From the NCBI GenBank assembly GCA_031424145.1, contig JANPGV010000043.1:1-12422 (forward strand): 12,422 nucleotides of DNA, in the 5' to 3' direction. Position numbers and translations under genes: made by a program. Below are positions 6,684-12,320 of this stretch, in pieces. Positions within the stretch are counted from its first letter, which is position 1; every line of letters starts with the position of its first letter. The notes under the pieces were generated by a model that saw only the letters and a list, made by a program, of their open reading frames with translations, ran no database searches and had not been told where the DNA came from. This DNA comes from JAENVT01 sp031424145 (lineage in GTDB: Bacteria > Actinomycetota > Acidimicrobiia > Acidimicrobiales > Ilumatobacteraceae).

Positions 6684-7277
6684 GTGGCAGATCGGGCCGA
6701 GTTCACCAAAGAGGCGATGCAATACGCGCCCCAGTTGTACAGCGCCGCACTGCGCATGACGCGAAATCCGTCCGACGCGGAAGACCTCGTGCAGGAGACT
6801 TACCTGCGCGCTTATCGAAGCTACGGGGGATTCGAGGAAGGCACCAACCTTCGCGCCTGGTTGTACCGCATCATGACCAACCAGTACATCAATTCGTACC
6901 GATCCAAACAGCGCCGTCCCGTCGAGACCGATCTCGATGATGTCGAGGATCTCTACCTCTATCGACGTGTCGGCAACGTCGGCACGACAAGTCACAGCGC
7001 CGAAGACACACTCTTCGACCTGTTCACCGACGAGGAGGTGAAGACGGCACTCGAGGAGCTGCCCGACGCGTTCCGCGTGCCTGTCTTGCTTGCCGACGTG
7101 GAAGGATTTTCCTACAAAGAGATCGCTGAAATGGTCGACGTCCCAATTGGAACCGTGATGTCTCGTCTACATCGGGGAAGAAAAGCGATGCATAAGAAGT
7201 TGTACGACTTTGCCGAGCAGCGTGGCCTCATCACCGCTGACGACCACGAGCCTGCGAAAGAACCGACCAATGGATAA
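6684..7277 (+). CDS. ECF RNA polymerase sigma factor, SigH/SigR-like
   Basis: A 197-residue group IV (ECF) sigma factor directing RNA polymerase to a stress promoter set. Region 2 runs from YAPQLYSAALRMTRNPSDAE through LVQETYLRAYRSYGGFEEGTN to LRAWLYRIMTNQYINSYRSK, with the -10-recognising segment near its end. Region 4 runs ALEELPDAFRVPVLLADVEG, then FSYKEIAEMVDVPIGTVMSR and LHRGRKAMHKKLYDF, which carries the -35-binding helix-turn-helix. The wording of both regions is very close to mycobacterial SigH and Streptomyces SigR, which respond to oxidative (disulfide) and heat stress. It starts with GTG, has a leaderless-type box, and overlaps the anti-sigma gene by 8 bases. Subgroup assignment is from sequence resemblance; the regulon is not visible in the window. 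Confidence 0.93.
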   Translation: MADRAEFTKEAMQYAPQLYSAALRMTRNPSDAEDLVQETYLRAYRSYGGFEEGTNLRAWLYRIMTNQYINSYRSKQRRPVETDLDDVEDLYLYRRVGNVGTTSHSAEDTLFDLFTDEEVKTALEELPDAFRVPVLLADVEGFSYKEIAEMVDVPIGTVMSRLHRGRKAMHKKLYDFAEQRGLITADDHEPAKEPTNG

Positions 7278-7521
7278 CTGCGACGACACGATCCGGGAAC
7301 TCGAGGCGTTTCTCGACGGGGCGCTCTCCGAAGACGGACACCAGGCAATACACGCTCACCTCGGAGGTTGCAGGGACTGCCTTCAGGCCTTCGATTTCCA
7401 GGCCGAGCTCCGCACCGTGATCGCCACGAAGTGTCGCAACGACGAGATGCCACCAGGCCTTCTGTCCCGAATCGAGCAGTGCTTCAACGAGGACTTCGAC
7501 GGCGACGGTCGCATCGGTTGA
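7270..7521 (+). CDS. zinc-binding anti-sigma factor, RshA/RsrA-like
   Basis: An 83-residue soluble anti-sigma factor of the ZAS type, partner of the preceding sigma factor. It carries H30-x3-C34-x2-C37 (HLGGCRDC), the zinc-binding signature, plus C4 near the N-terminus, C55 in ATKCRNDEMPPGL and C71. The TKCRxDxxPxGLL stretch matches the corresponding part of mycobacterial RshA. In RsrA, disulfide formation in the zinc site releases the sigma factor; the same set of Cys here supports, but does not prove, a thiol redox switch. ATG 7270 starts inside the sigma gene (shared bases ATGGATAA), so the pair is translationally coupled. No membrane segment is present. Acidic C-terminal end (NEDFDGDG). 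Confidence 0.88.
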   Translation: MDNCDDTIRELEAFLDGALSEDGHQAIHAHLGGCRDCLQAFDFQAELRTVIATKCRNDEMPPGLLSRIEQCFNEDFDGDGRIG

Positions 7522-7580
7522 GGCTTGATCACCCGGTGGCCGCAGAACACGCAGAGTTCACGGGTCAACCGGGTGCTGGC

Positions 7581-7586
7581 TACGCT
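7581..7586 (+). promoter_or_regulatory. putative -10 box for small membrane protein
   Basis: TACGCT is followed by 7 bases and then ATG 7594. A -35-like TTCACG (7557-7562) lies 18 bases upstream. This would give a leaderless transcript and separates the next genes from the sigma/anti-sigma pair. It also favours the ATG at 7594 over an upstream ATG at 7525. Confidence 0.45.
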
Positions 7587-7593
7587 GGCCGAT

Positions 7594-7734
7594 ATGACAG
7601 CGGTCATCTTCCACTTCTGGCTCGGCGTCATCCTGCTCGCAGTGTCGGTCCTGGCCGTCGTTGGTTTGATCGGTGGCTATCTGAAGAAGGTCACTGCAAC
7701 GCAGTTCCCTTCGAAGCGAAACCGGGAAGACTAA
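7594..7734 (+). CDS. small single-span membrane protein, function unknown
   Basis: A 46-residue protein with one clear membrane helix (about residues 5-30: FHFWLGVILLAVSVLAVVGL) and a basic tail (LKKVTATQFPSKRNRED), so the tail is probably cytoplasmic. I do not recognise a family. The same frame is open from an ATG at 7525, but the upstream 23 residues are polar and the promoter-like box at 7581-7586 lies after that ATG, so 7594 is preferred. It ends 10 bases before the metalloprotease start, and the two are probably co-transcribed. Confidence 0.6.
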   Translation: MTAVIFHFWLGVILLAVSVLAVVGLIGGYLKKVTATQFPSKRNRED

Positions 7735-7744
7735 GTCGGTCACC

Positions 7745-8800
7745 GTGGCACCCGCTGAGTCGCCGATCGACTGGCGACGCGCCGAGCAGATCGCCGTTCG
7801 GATCGCCGGCCGCCAGAGCTCGATCGATTCCGCTGCATCCGTCGACCTCTCAACTTCGATCCCGCAACTCGAGGACCAGATCGAGGCAACGACTGGCTTG
7901 CGGTCTCTTGCCGGTCCTGCGGTAGTGCAGGTCATCGACCGGCCCGCCTGGATCCGCGCCAACATCGACTCGTTCCAACACCTCCTTGCACCGGCCATCG
8001 AGGAATGGTCGGTGAAGTTGCCGACGAAAGGGATCGCTGCGACCATCAGCAGTCAGCTCGTCGGGGCCGAGCTCGGTGCACTGCTCGGCTGGATGGGCAC
8101 ACGCGTGCTCGGTCAGTACGACCTGCTTGTCGGGCGCGACACCGACGACGACGCCGTGTACATGGTGGGCCCGAACCTGTCGACGCTGGAGCGACGGTTC
8201 GGCTTCGACCCGACCGAGTTCCGGACCTGGGTGCTGCTTCATGAGCTCACCCACCGTGCCCAATTCACCGGGGTGCCATGGATGCGCCAGCACTTCACGG
8301 ACCTGGTCGAAAAGAGCGTGCGACTCGCCAACCCCGACCCTCGGCGGATAGCCGAATCGGTGCGCGAGGCGTTCAGCGATCGCGATAGAGCCAGAGAGCG
8401 TGTTCGCGACAGCGGAGTCCTCGGCCTCATCGCCTCGCCGGAGCAACGCGAGGTGATCCAACAGATCGCCGGATTGATGTCGCTGTTGGAAGGGCACGGC
8501 GACGTCACGATGAGCCGCGCCGTCGGCGACCTGGTGCCGTCGGCCGGGCGCTTCAGCGCTGTGCTCCAAGACAGGCGACGCCGATCCAATCCACTGACCC
8601 GGTTGGTGCTGAGGCTCACAGGCATCGAGGGCAAGCTCAACCAGTACGCGGCCGGCGAGCGGTTCATCGCCGCGATCGAGGCCGAGGGTGGGCTGCGAGC
8701 CGTCGACGTGTGTTGGACAGATCCGGCCAACTTGCCGTCGCTCGACGAGATCCGCAACCCGCAGAAATGGCTCGACCGTGTCGGGGCGCTCGTTGGCTGA
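7745..8800 (+). CDS. zinc-dependent metalloprotease, DUF2342 / F420-associated family
   Basis: A 351-residue protein of the actinobacterial family often labelled 'coenzyme F420 biosynthesis associated' or DUF2342; the label comes from phylogenetic co-occurrence and the substrate is unknown. The zinc-binding HExxH motif is at 166-170 (LLHELTHRAQF), and the downstream acidic segment LLEGHGDVTM (248-257) is placed to supply the third ligand, as in relatives. The N-terminal half contains DRPAWIRANIDSFQHLL and WMGTRVLGQYDLLVG, both typical. Length is normal, with no signal peptide or clear membrane anchor. It starts at GTG 7745, with DW soon after as in relatives. Its end overlaps the tilS start, a neighbourhood conserved in many actinobacteria, which may mean shared regulation rather than shared function. 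It is not diagnostic of F420 biosynthesis on its own. Confidence 0.9.
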   Translation: MAPAESPIDWRRAEQIAVRIAGRQSSIDSAASVDLSTSIPQLEDQIEATTGLRSLAGPAVVQVIDRPAWIRANIDSFQHLLAPAIEEWSVKLPTKGIAATISSQLVGAELGALLGWMGTRVLGQYDLLVGRDTDDDAVYMVGPNLSTLERRFGFDPTEFRTWVLLHELTHRAQFTGVPWMRQHFTDLVEKSVRLANPDPRRIAESVREAFSDRDRARERVRDSGVLGLIASPEQREVIQQIAGLMSLLEGHGDVTMSRAVGDLVPSAGRFSAVLQDRRRRSNPLTRLVLRLTGIEGKLNQYAAGERFIAAIEAEGGLRAVDVCWTDPANLPSLDEIRNPQKWLDRVGALVG

Positions 8801-9686
8801 CGGCGACCCGGCCACGCTCAATCTGCTCGACAAATGCACGTTCCCAACGGCTGGCACAACCGTCACCTGTGCCGTCTCGGGCGGCGCGGACTCGATGGCA
8901 CTCATGGTGCTGGCGGTGGCGGCCGGATGCAGGGTGACCGCAGTTCATGTCGACCACGGGCTGCGACCTGGGTCCGACGCCGAAGCGGCCATCGTTGCTG
9001 CCGCGGCTGACAGGTTCGGTGCAGAGTTTCGCGCCGAATCGCTCAACGTTCCCCCGGGTCCCAATCTCGAGGCCCGTGCTCGTGATGGCCGGTACGCGGT
9101 GCTGCCGGACGACGTCATGACGGGACATACCGCCGACGATCAGGCCCAGACGGTGCTGATCAACCTGATGCGGGGCGCCTCCAACAGCGGGTTGGGGGCG
9201 ATGCGCCCAGGAACTCGGCGGCCGATCCTGTCGTTACGCCGTGCCGCCACGGTCACATTGTGCGATGCCTTGGCGATTGCGACGGTCGACGATCCGTCCA
9301 ACCGCGACCCGGCATTCCTGCGCAATCGAGTCCGCCACGAACTGCTGCCCGCCATGAACGAGCTTGCCGGGCGAGATCTGGTGCCGGTCCTGGTCCGCCA
9401 AGCCGCGCTGATGCGCGACGATGGAGACCTGCTGGACGAACTGGCGGCCTCGATCGATCCGACCGACGCCAAAGCGCTGAGCGCCGCGCCATTGCCGCTG
9501 GCCAGGCGGGCGGTGCGGCGATGGTTGACCACCCAGCACCCGCCCGACGCGGCGACGGTCGAACGGGTCCTGCGGGTGGCCGGCGGGCGGGCCAGTGGCT
9601 GCGATCTGGGCGCGGGGCGGCGCGTCGAGCGATCGAGGCAACGATTACGGCTCCTCGGCGAACCAACGGTGACGTCGACCCTGTAA
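8793..9686 (+). CDS. tilS: tRNA(Ile)-lysidine synthetase
   Basis: Uses ATP and lysine to convert the wobble C34 of one tRNA-Ile (anticodon CAU) to lysidine, so that it reads AUA and is charged with Ile. The N-terminal PP-loop is SGGADS at residues 29-34, followed by HVDHGLRPGSDAE (52-64), GHTADDQAQTVLINLMRGA (111-129) and DPSNRDPAFLRNRVRHELLP (167-186), all hallmarks of TilS. At 297 residues it lacks most of the C-terminal extension of E. coli TilS, as in many short bacterial forms. TTG 8793 overlaps the metalloprotease stop by 8 bases and follows GGGG at 8783-8786; a GTG at 8778 is the alternative. hpt and ftsH, which commonly follow tilS, do not follow here. Confidence 0.92.
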   Translation: MADGDPATLNLLDKCTFPTAGTTVTCAVSGGADSMALMVLAVAAGCRVTAVHVDHGLRPGSDAEAAIVAAAADRFGAEFRAESLNVPPGPNLEARARDGRYAVLPDDVMTGHTADDQAQTVLINLMRGASNSGLGAMRPGTRRPILSLRRAATVTLCDALAIATVDDPSNRDPAFLRNRVRHELLPAMNELAGRDLVPVLVRQAALMRDDGDLLDELAASIDPTDAKALSAAPLPLARRAVRRWLTTQHPPDAATVERVLRVAGGRASGCDLGAGRRVERSRQRLRLLGEPTVTSTL

Positions 9687-9714
9687 CCTCGCCTTCCGAA
9701 TGTTTGCGCTCGAT

Positions 9715-9720
9715 GGAGGG
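9715..9720 (+). promoter_or_regulatory. strong ribosome binding site
   Basis: GGAGGG ends 8 bases before ATG 9729, fixing that start over the TTG at 9723. It is one of the few well-formed Shine-Dalgarno sequences in the window, so this gene is translated from a leadered or polycistronic message, unlike its downstream neighbour. Confidence 0.7.
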
Positions 9721-9728
9721 AATTGCTG

Positions 9729-10238
9729 ATGCCGCCGCGGCTCCGGGGCAAGTGGGCACTGGGCATCACCCCCCGCAACTTCACATGGATCATGAAGGAC
9801 AAGCTCGCTGTTTGCGAGCGTCCGGGCGGGTACGGCGACAACCATCGCCGCGTCCGTCGGCAAGAAGAGATCATCTGGCTGCGTGAGAACGGTTTCGGCT
9901 GCCTGATCAGCATCATCCCTGCCCCTCACAACCTGCACAACTACGACGAACTGGCCCTTCCGTACTTGCACCGACCGTTCACAGGGGTCGAGGACCTCGG
10001 TCAGTGGCTGCACAACTTCTATGTCGAACTGGGCGCCCTGCTGGAGGGAAGCACCAAGGTCATCGTTCACAACGAGCCCGTCGACGACCGTCTCATCGGC
10101 ATCATGGGCGGCTACATCCGCTGGAGCGGCCTGGTCGACGACGCGTCGCAGGCAATTGCCATCACCGAGCGGATCGCCGGTCGGCAACTCGATCCGTTCG
10201 CCCGCGAAGTCATCCTGATGGTGCACGAGCTTCGTTAG
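9729..10238 (+). CDS. dual-specificity-phosphatase-like protein lacking the catalytic Cys
   Basis: A 169-residue soluble protein. Its layout follows compact dual-specificity/tyrosine phosphatases: an opening strand and turn (DKLAVCERPGGYG), a helix with a Leu-rich strand (IIWLRENGFGCLISI), the segment LALPYLHRPFTGVEDL, and then a strand leading to the active-site loop and helix (KVIVHNEPVDDRLIGIMGGYI, RWSGLVDDASQAI). At the loop, the family signature H-C-x5-R is H114-N115-E116-P117-V118-D119-D120-R121: His and Arg are kept but the nucleophile Cys is Asn, and the glycines are lost. That makes catalysis by the usual mechanism very unlikely; a binding or regulatory (pseudophosphatase) role is inferred. 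No other Cys sits in the loop. It follows tilS by 42 bases and probably shares its transcript. Family assignment is by eye and moderate. Confidence 0.68.
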   Translation: MPPRLRGKWALGITPRNFTWIMKDKLAVCERPGGYGDNHRRVRRQEEIIWLRENGFGCLISIIPAPHNLHNYDELALPYLHRPFTGVEDLGQWLHNFYVELGALLEGSTKVIVHNEPVDDRLIGIMGGYIRWSGLVDDASQAIAITERIAGRQLDPFAREVILMVHELR

Positions 10239-10256
10239 GTACCGGGCGGCGCCCCA

Positions 10257-10262
10257 TATGCT
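10257..10262 (+). promoter_or_regulatory. putative -10 box, leaderless
   Basis: TATGCT is followed by 6 bases and then ATG 10269, with no ribosome binding site in between. A weak TTCGTT at 10231-10236 is 20 bases upstream. The spacing suggests that transcription begins at the ATG. Confidence 0.42.
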
Positions 10263-10268
10263 GGCGCC

Positions 10269-11129
10269 ATGAGTGAGAACCCCGCCAGTTGGCATCCGGA
10301 CCCCATGGGGCGTCATCAATTGCGGTACTGGGACGGCAAGGTCTGGACCGATCACGTCAGCAACAACGGCGTTCAGTCCACCGATGCCTTGCAGCCCCGA
10401 GGCCTCGACAAGGTCGACTCGGCCCTGACGCTCGGCAATGAGGGCGACCCGACGAAGATCCAGACGCAGTTGCACGGTGAATCGAAATATCGCAGCGCAA
10501 ACGTCGGCGAGTCGGCGTTCGTCGGCGGAGGAACGATCTTCACCGAGCCGATCCTGGTCGTCAACCAGAAGGCCAAGTTGATCGAGCTCAACAACCAGTA
10601 CAGCGTGTACAACCAGAGTGGCCAGCAGATCGCAGGGGTCAACCAGGTCGGCCAGAGCACCGCTAAGAAGGCCATGCGCCTGCTGACCAGCTTCGATCAG
10701 TTCATGACCCACAAGCTGGAGATCGCCGATACGTCAGGACGTGTCTTGTTGAAGATCACTCGCCCGGCGAAGGTGATGAAGAGCACGGTGATCGTCAGCG
10801 ACGGCAACGATCAAGAGATTGGCCGAATCGTGCAGGACAACGTGTTCGGCAAGATCCACTTCACGTTGCAGGCCGGCGGGCACACGTATGGTGCGATCAA
10901 GGCTGAGAACTGGCGGGCGTGGAACTTCCGGATCGAAGATCACACCGGTGTCGAGGTTGCTCGCATCACCAAGACCTTCGAAGGCGTCGCCAAGACGCTG
11001 TTCACGACGGCCGACAACTACGTCGTGCAGATCCACACTCAGATTCCGCAGCCGCTGAACTCGCTCGTCGTGGCCGCTGCGCTTTCCGTCGATACTGCCC
11101 TCAAGCAGGACTCACGGGGCTTCGGCTGA
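10269..11129 (+). CDS. DUF2510 + LURP-one/phospholipid-scramblase-like protein
   Basis: A 286-residue protein in two parts. Residues 6-30 (ASWHPDPMGRHQLRYWDG, then VWTDHV) are a DUF2510 module, a short actinobacterial motif with conserved Trp and Pro found at the ends of many membrane or secreted proteins. From about residue 85 there are repeated beta-rich strands: FTEPILVVNQKAKL, YSVYNQSGQQIAGVNQ, HKLEIADTSGRVLLKI, ADNYVVQI. These fit the 12-stranded barrel of the scramblase/Tubby/LURP-one superfamily. Such bacterial proteins are poorly understood; a membrane or lipid-associated role is guessed from eukaryotic relatives. The final stretch (NSLVVAAALSVDTALKQD) has the hydrophobic central helix seen at the end of scramblases. 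There is no signal peptide. It has its own leaderless promoter and converges on the M23 peptidase gene. Domain calls are good, function unknown. Confidence 0.8.
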   Translation: MSENPASWHPDPMGRHQLRYWDGKVWTDHVSNNGVQSTDALQPRGLDKVDSALTLGNEGDPTKIQTQLHGESKYRSANVGESAFVGGGTIFTEPILVVNQKAKLIELNNQYSVYNQSGQQIAGVNQVGQSTAKKAMRLLTSFDQFMTHKLEIADTSGRVLLKITRPAKVMKSTVIVSDGNDQEIGRIVQDNVFGKIHFTLQAGGHTYGAIKAENWRAWNFRIEDHTGVEVARITKTFEGVAKTLFTTADNYVVQIHTQIPQPLNSLVVAAALSVDTALKQDSRGFG

Positions 11130-11148
11130 GTCCCAGTGGAGTCTCAGC
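11125..11148. terminator. hairpin between convergent genes
   Basis: GCTGAG (11125-11130) pairs with CTCAGC (11143-11148). Inside, TCC pairs with GGA around a four-base loop, with a GT bulge on one side. The hairpin covers both convergent stop codons and could end transcription from each side. It has no U-run on either strand, so a Rho-independent terminator is uncertain. Confidence 0.5.
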
Positions 11149-12241
11149 TGACGGGAACGTCCCGTCGGCCGCGCACCGCTGTGTCGGTCAGGCCGGATAT
11201 GTCGCGACGGTGGGCGATCGGCACATAGACGGCAGTGGGTGGTGCTGTGGTCGGGGGCACCGTGGCGGCGGGGACGGTTACAGCAGGCACGGTCGCGCCC
11301 GGAACCGTGGCGGGGGTCGTGGGTGTGGTCACCGGCGTCGTGGGTGTGGTCACCGGCGTCGGGGTTGCCGGCGCAGCAACCGGAATGCCGTTCGGTTGAG
11401 GTGGCACAGCGCTGGTCTTGCAACCGTCGACGGCTTTGACGACTGGGGTCGGGTTGATGGAAGCGCCACCCAACGGGTGCACCTCGAAGTGGAGGTGCGG
11501 AATGGAAGCGTCGCCCGTCATCCCCACCTGACCGATGATCTGACCGGCTTTCACTACCGACCCGACCGCGAGGCCCGGCGCGAAGGCGCCGAGGTGGGCG
11601 TAGAAGAAGTACGTGCCATCGGCAGTGGTCAACCGCCAGCCGTTGCCCGACAGCGAACCGGGTGCATCCAGGTACCGCTTCGTCAGGATGCCATCCTTCA
11701 CGGCGTAGAGCCACTGCCCGGCCTTGGCGATGACGTCGACACCTTCGTGTACCCGCCCTCCCGACCGCGGCGCGCCGTAGGTGTCGGTGAACGAACACGG
11801 CCCCTGCGCAGGGAACACATCGATCGAGACGACCCCGGTGACCGCAGCGGCGGGTGCGGGCGGCGTGACGGGGGTTGGTGTTGGTGTTGGGGTTGGTGTT
11901 GGGGTTGGCGTTGTCGTGGTGGTCACCGCGACAAGTGCGCTGCCGGATGGGAGGCAGAGGGTCTGGCCGGGGTGGATCACCGTGGCGGTCGTCGCGCCAT
12001 TGGCGTTCATCAGAGCAGTCATCGAGACCTTCGACTGCGAAGCGATCCGGCTCCATCCGTCGCCGCTGACGACGGAGTACGTCGCCCCCGGACAGGCCGG
12101 CTTCGCTGGTCCGACTGCCTTCGCGATCTGGGTTACAGGGACGATGCCGATCAAGAACATCACGATGGCGAAGAGCCAGCGGGCGCGCGGGGATGCGACG
12201 TGCGCGCCACTTTCGCTGTGCTGTTCGGACACTGGCGGCAT
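11144..12241 (-). CDS. secreted LysM-M23 cell-wall endopeptidase
   Basis: A 365-residue exported or membrane-anchored peptidoglycan-binding enzyme. Residues 21-43 are a hydrophobic export signal or anchor after a short basic N-terminus. Residues 54-97 are one LysM domain (YSVVSGDGWSRIASQS, ALMNANG, IHPGQTLCLPSG), which binds peptidoglycan glycan strands. Residues 107-130 are a Thr-Pro linker with seven TP units. Residues 140-265 are the M23 (lysostaphin-type) peptidase: H165-x3-D169 (HEGVD), H216 (YAHL) and H249-L-H251 (PHLHFE), the full zinc and catalytic set, so it should be active against peptide cross-links. Residues 280-340 are a second Pro/Thr/Val-rich stretch, then an Arg-rich end. ATG 12241 has GGAGG at 12247-12251, 5 bases upstream. 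Role in division or wall remodelling is inferred. Confidence 0.93.
   Translation of the reverse strand: MPPVSEQHSESGAHVASPRARWLFAIVMFLIGIVPVTQIAKAVGPAKPACPGATYSVVSGDGWSRIASQSKVSMTALMNANGATTATVIHPGQTLCLPSGSALVAVTTTTTPTPTPTPTPTPTPVTPPAPAAAVTGVVSIDVFPAQGPCSFTDTYGAPRSGGRVHEGVDVIAKAGQWLYAVKDGILTKRYLDAPGSLSGNGWRLTTADGTYFFYAHLGAFAPGLAVGSVVKAGQIIGQVGMTGDASIPHLHFEVHPLGGASINPTPVVKAVDGCKTSAVPPQPNGIPVAAPATPTPVTTPTTPVTTPTTPATVPGATVPAVTVPAATVPPTTAPPTAVYVPIAHRRDISGLTDTAVRGRRDVPVS
11316..11357. repeat. 21-base tandem repeat, two copies
   Basis: Two perfect copies of a 21-base unit (11316-11336 and 11337-11357) lie in the tail of the M23 gene. They encode two seven-residue units in the Pro-Thr stretch (PVTTPTT). 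As the length is a multiple of three, copy changes would keep the frame. Confidence 0.9.
11871..11912. repeat. hexamer tandem repeat encoding the Thr-Pro linker
   Basis: Seven successive GGNGTT units (GGGGTT, GGTGTT, GGTGTT, GGGGTT, GGTGTT, GGGGTT, GGCGTT) encode seven Thr-Pro pairs on the minus strand. The repeat can gain or lose units in frame by slippage, altering the linker between LysM and peptidase. Variation of the third base shows that it is not freshly expanded. Confidence 0.9.
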
Positions 12242-12307
12242 CCGCTCCTCCCTTCCTGATCGGTATCGGTCGACTTGACAAAGCCCTTGAGGAGACGAAC
12301 GACCCGA

Positions 12308-12313
12308 TAGCGT
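12308..12313 (+). promoter_or_regulatory. putative -10 box, leaderless
   Basis: TAGCGT is followed by 7 bases and then ATG 12321, the same spacing as at 6684 and 7594. A perfect TTGACA lies at 12275-12280, but 27 bases from this box is too far for a normal -35, so I do not pair them. Confidence 0.4.
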
Positions 12314-12320
12314 TCTGCAG

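Noticed and set aside
11382..11386. GGAAT as possible SigH-type -35 box
   Set aside because: It lies in the coding region of the M23 gene without a GTT at the right spacing or a gene start downstream.
10919..12259. Plus-strand open frame of 446 codons opposite the M23 peptidase
   Set aside because: Translation is rich in Arg and Gly with no domain; the opposite strand carries a convincing LysM-M23 protein with a good ribosome binding site.
12275..12280. Perfect TTGACA -35 box
   Set aside because: It is 27 bases from the nearest downstream -10 candidate (12308), outside the 16-19 base range, and has no closer -10 box on the same strand that I can see.
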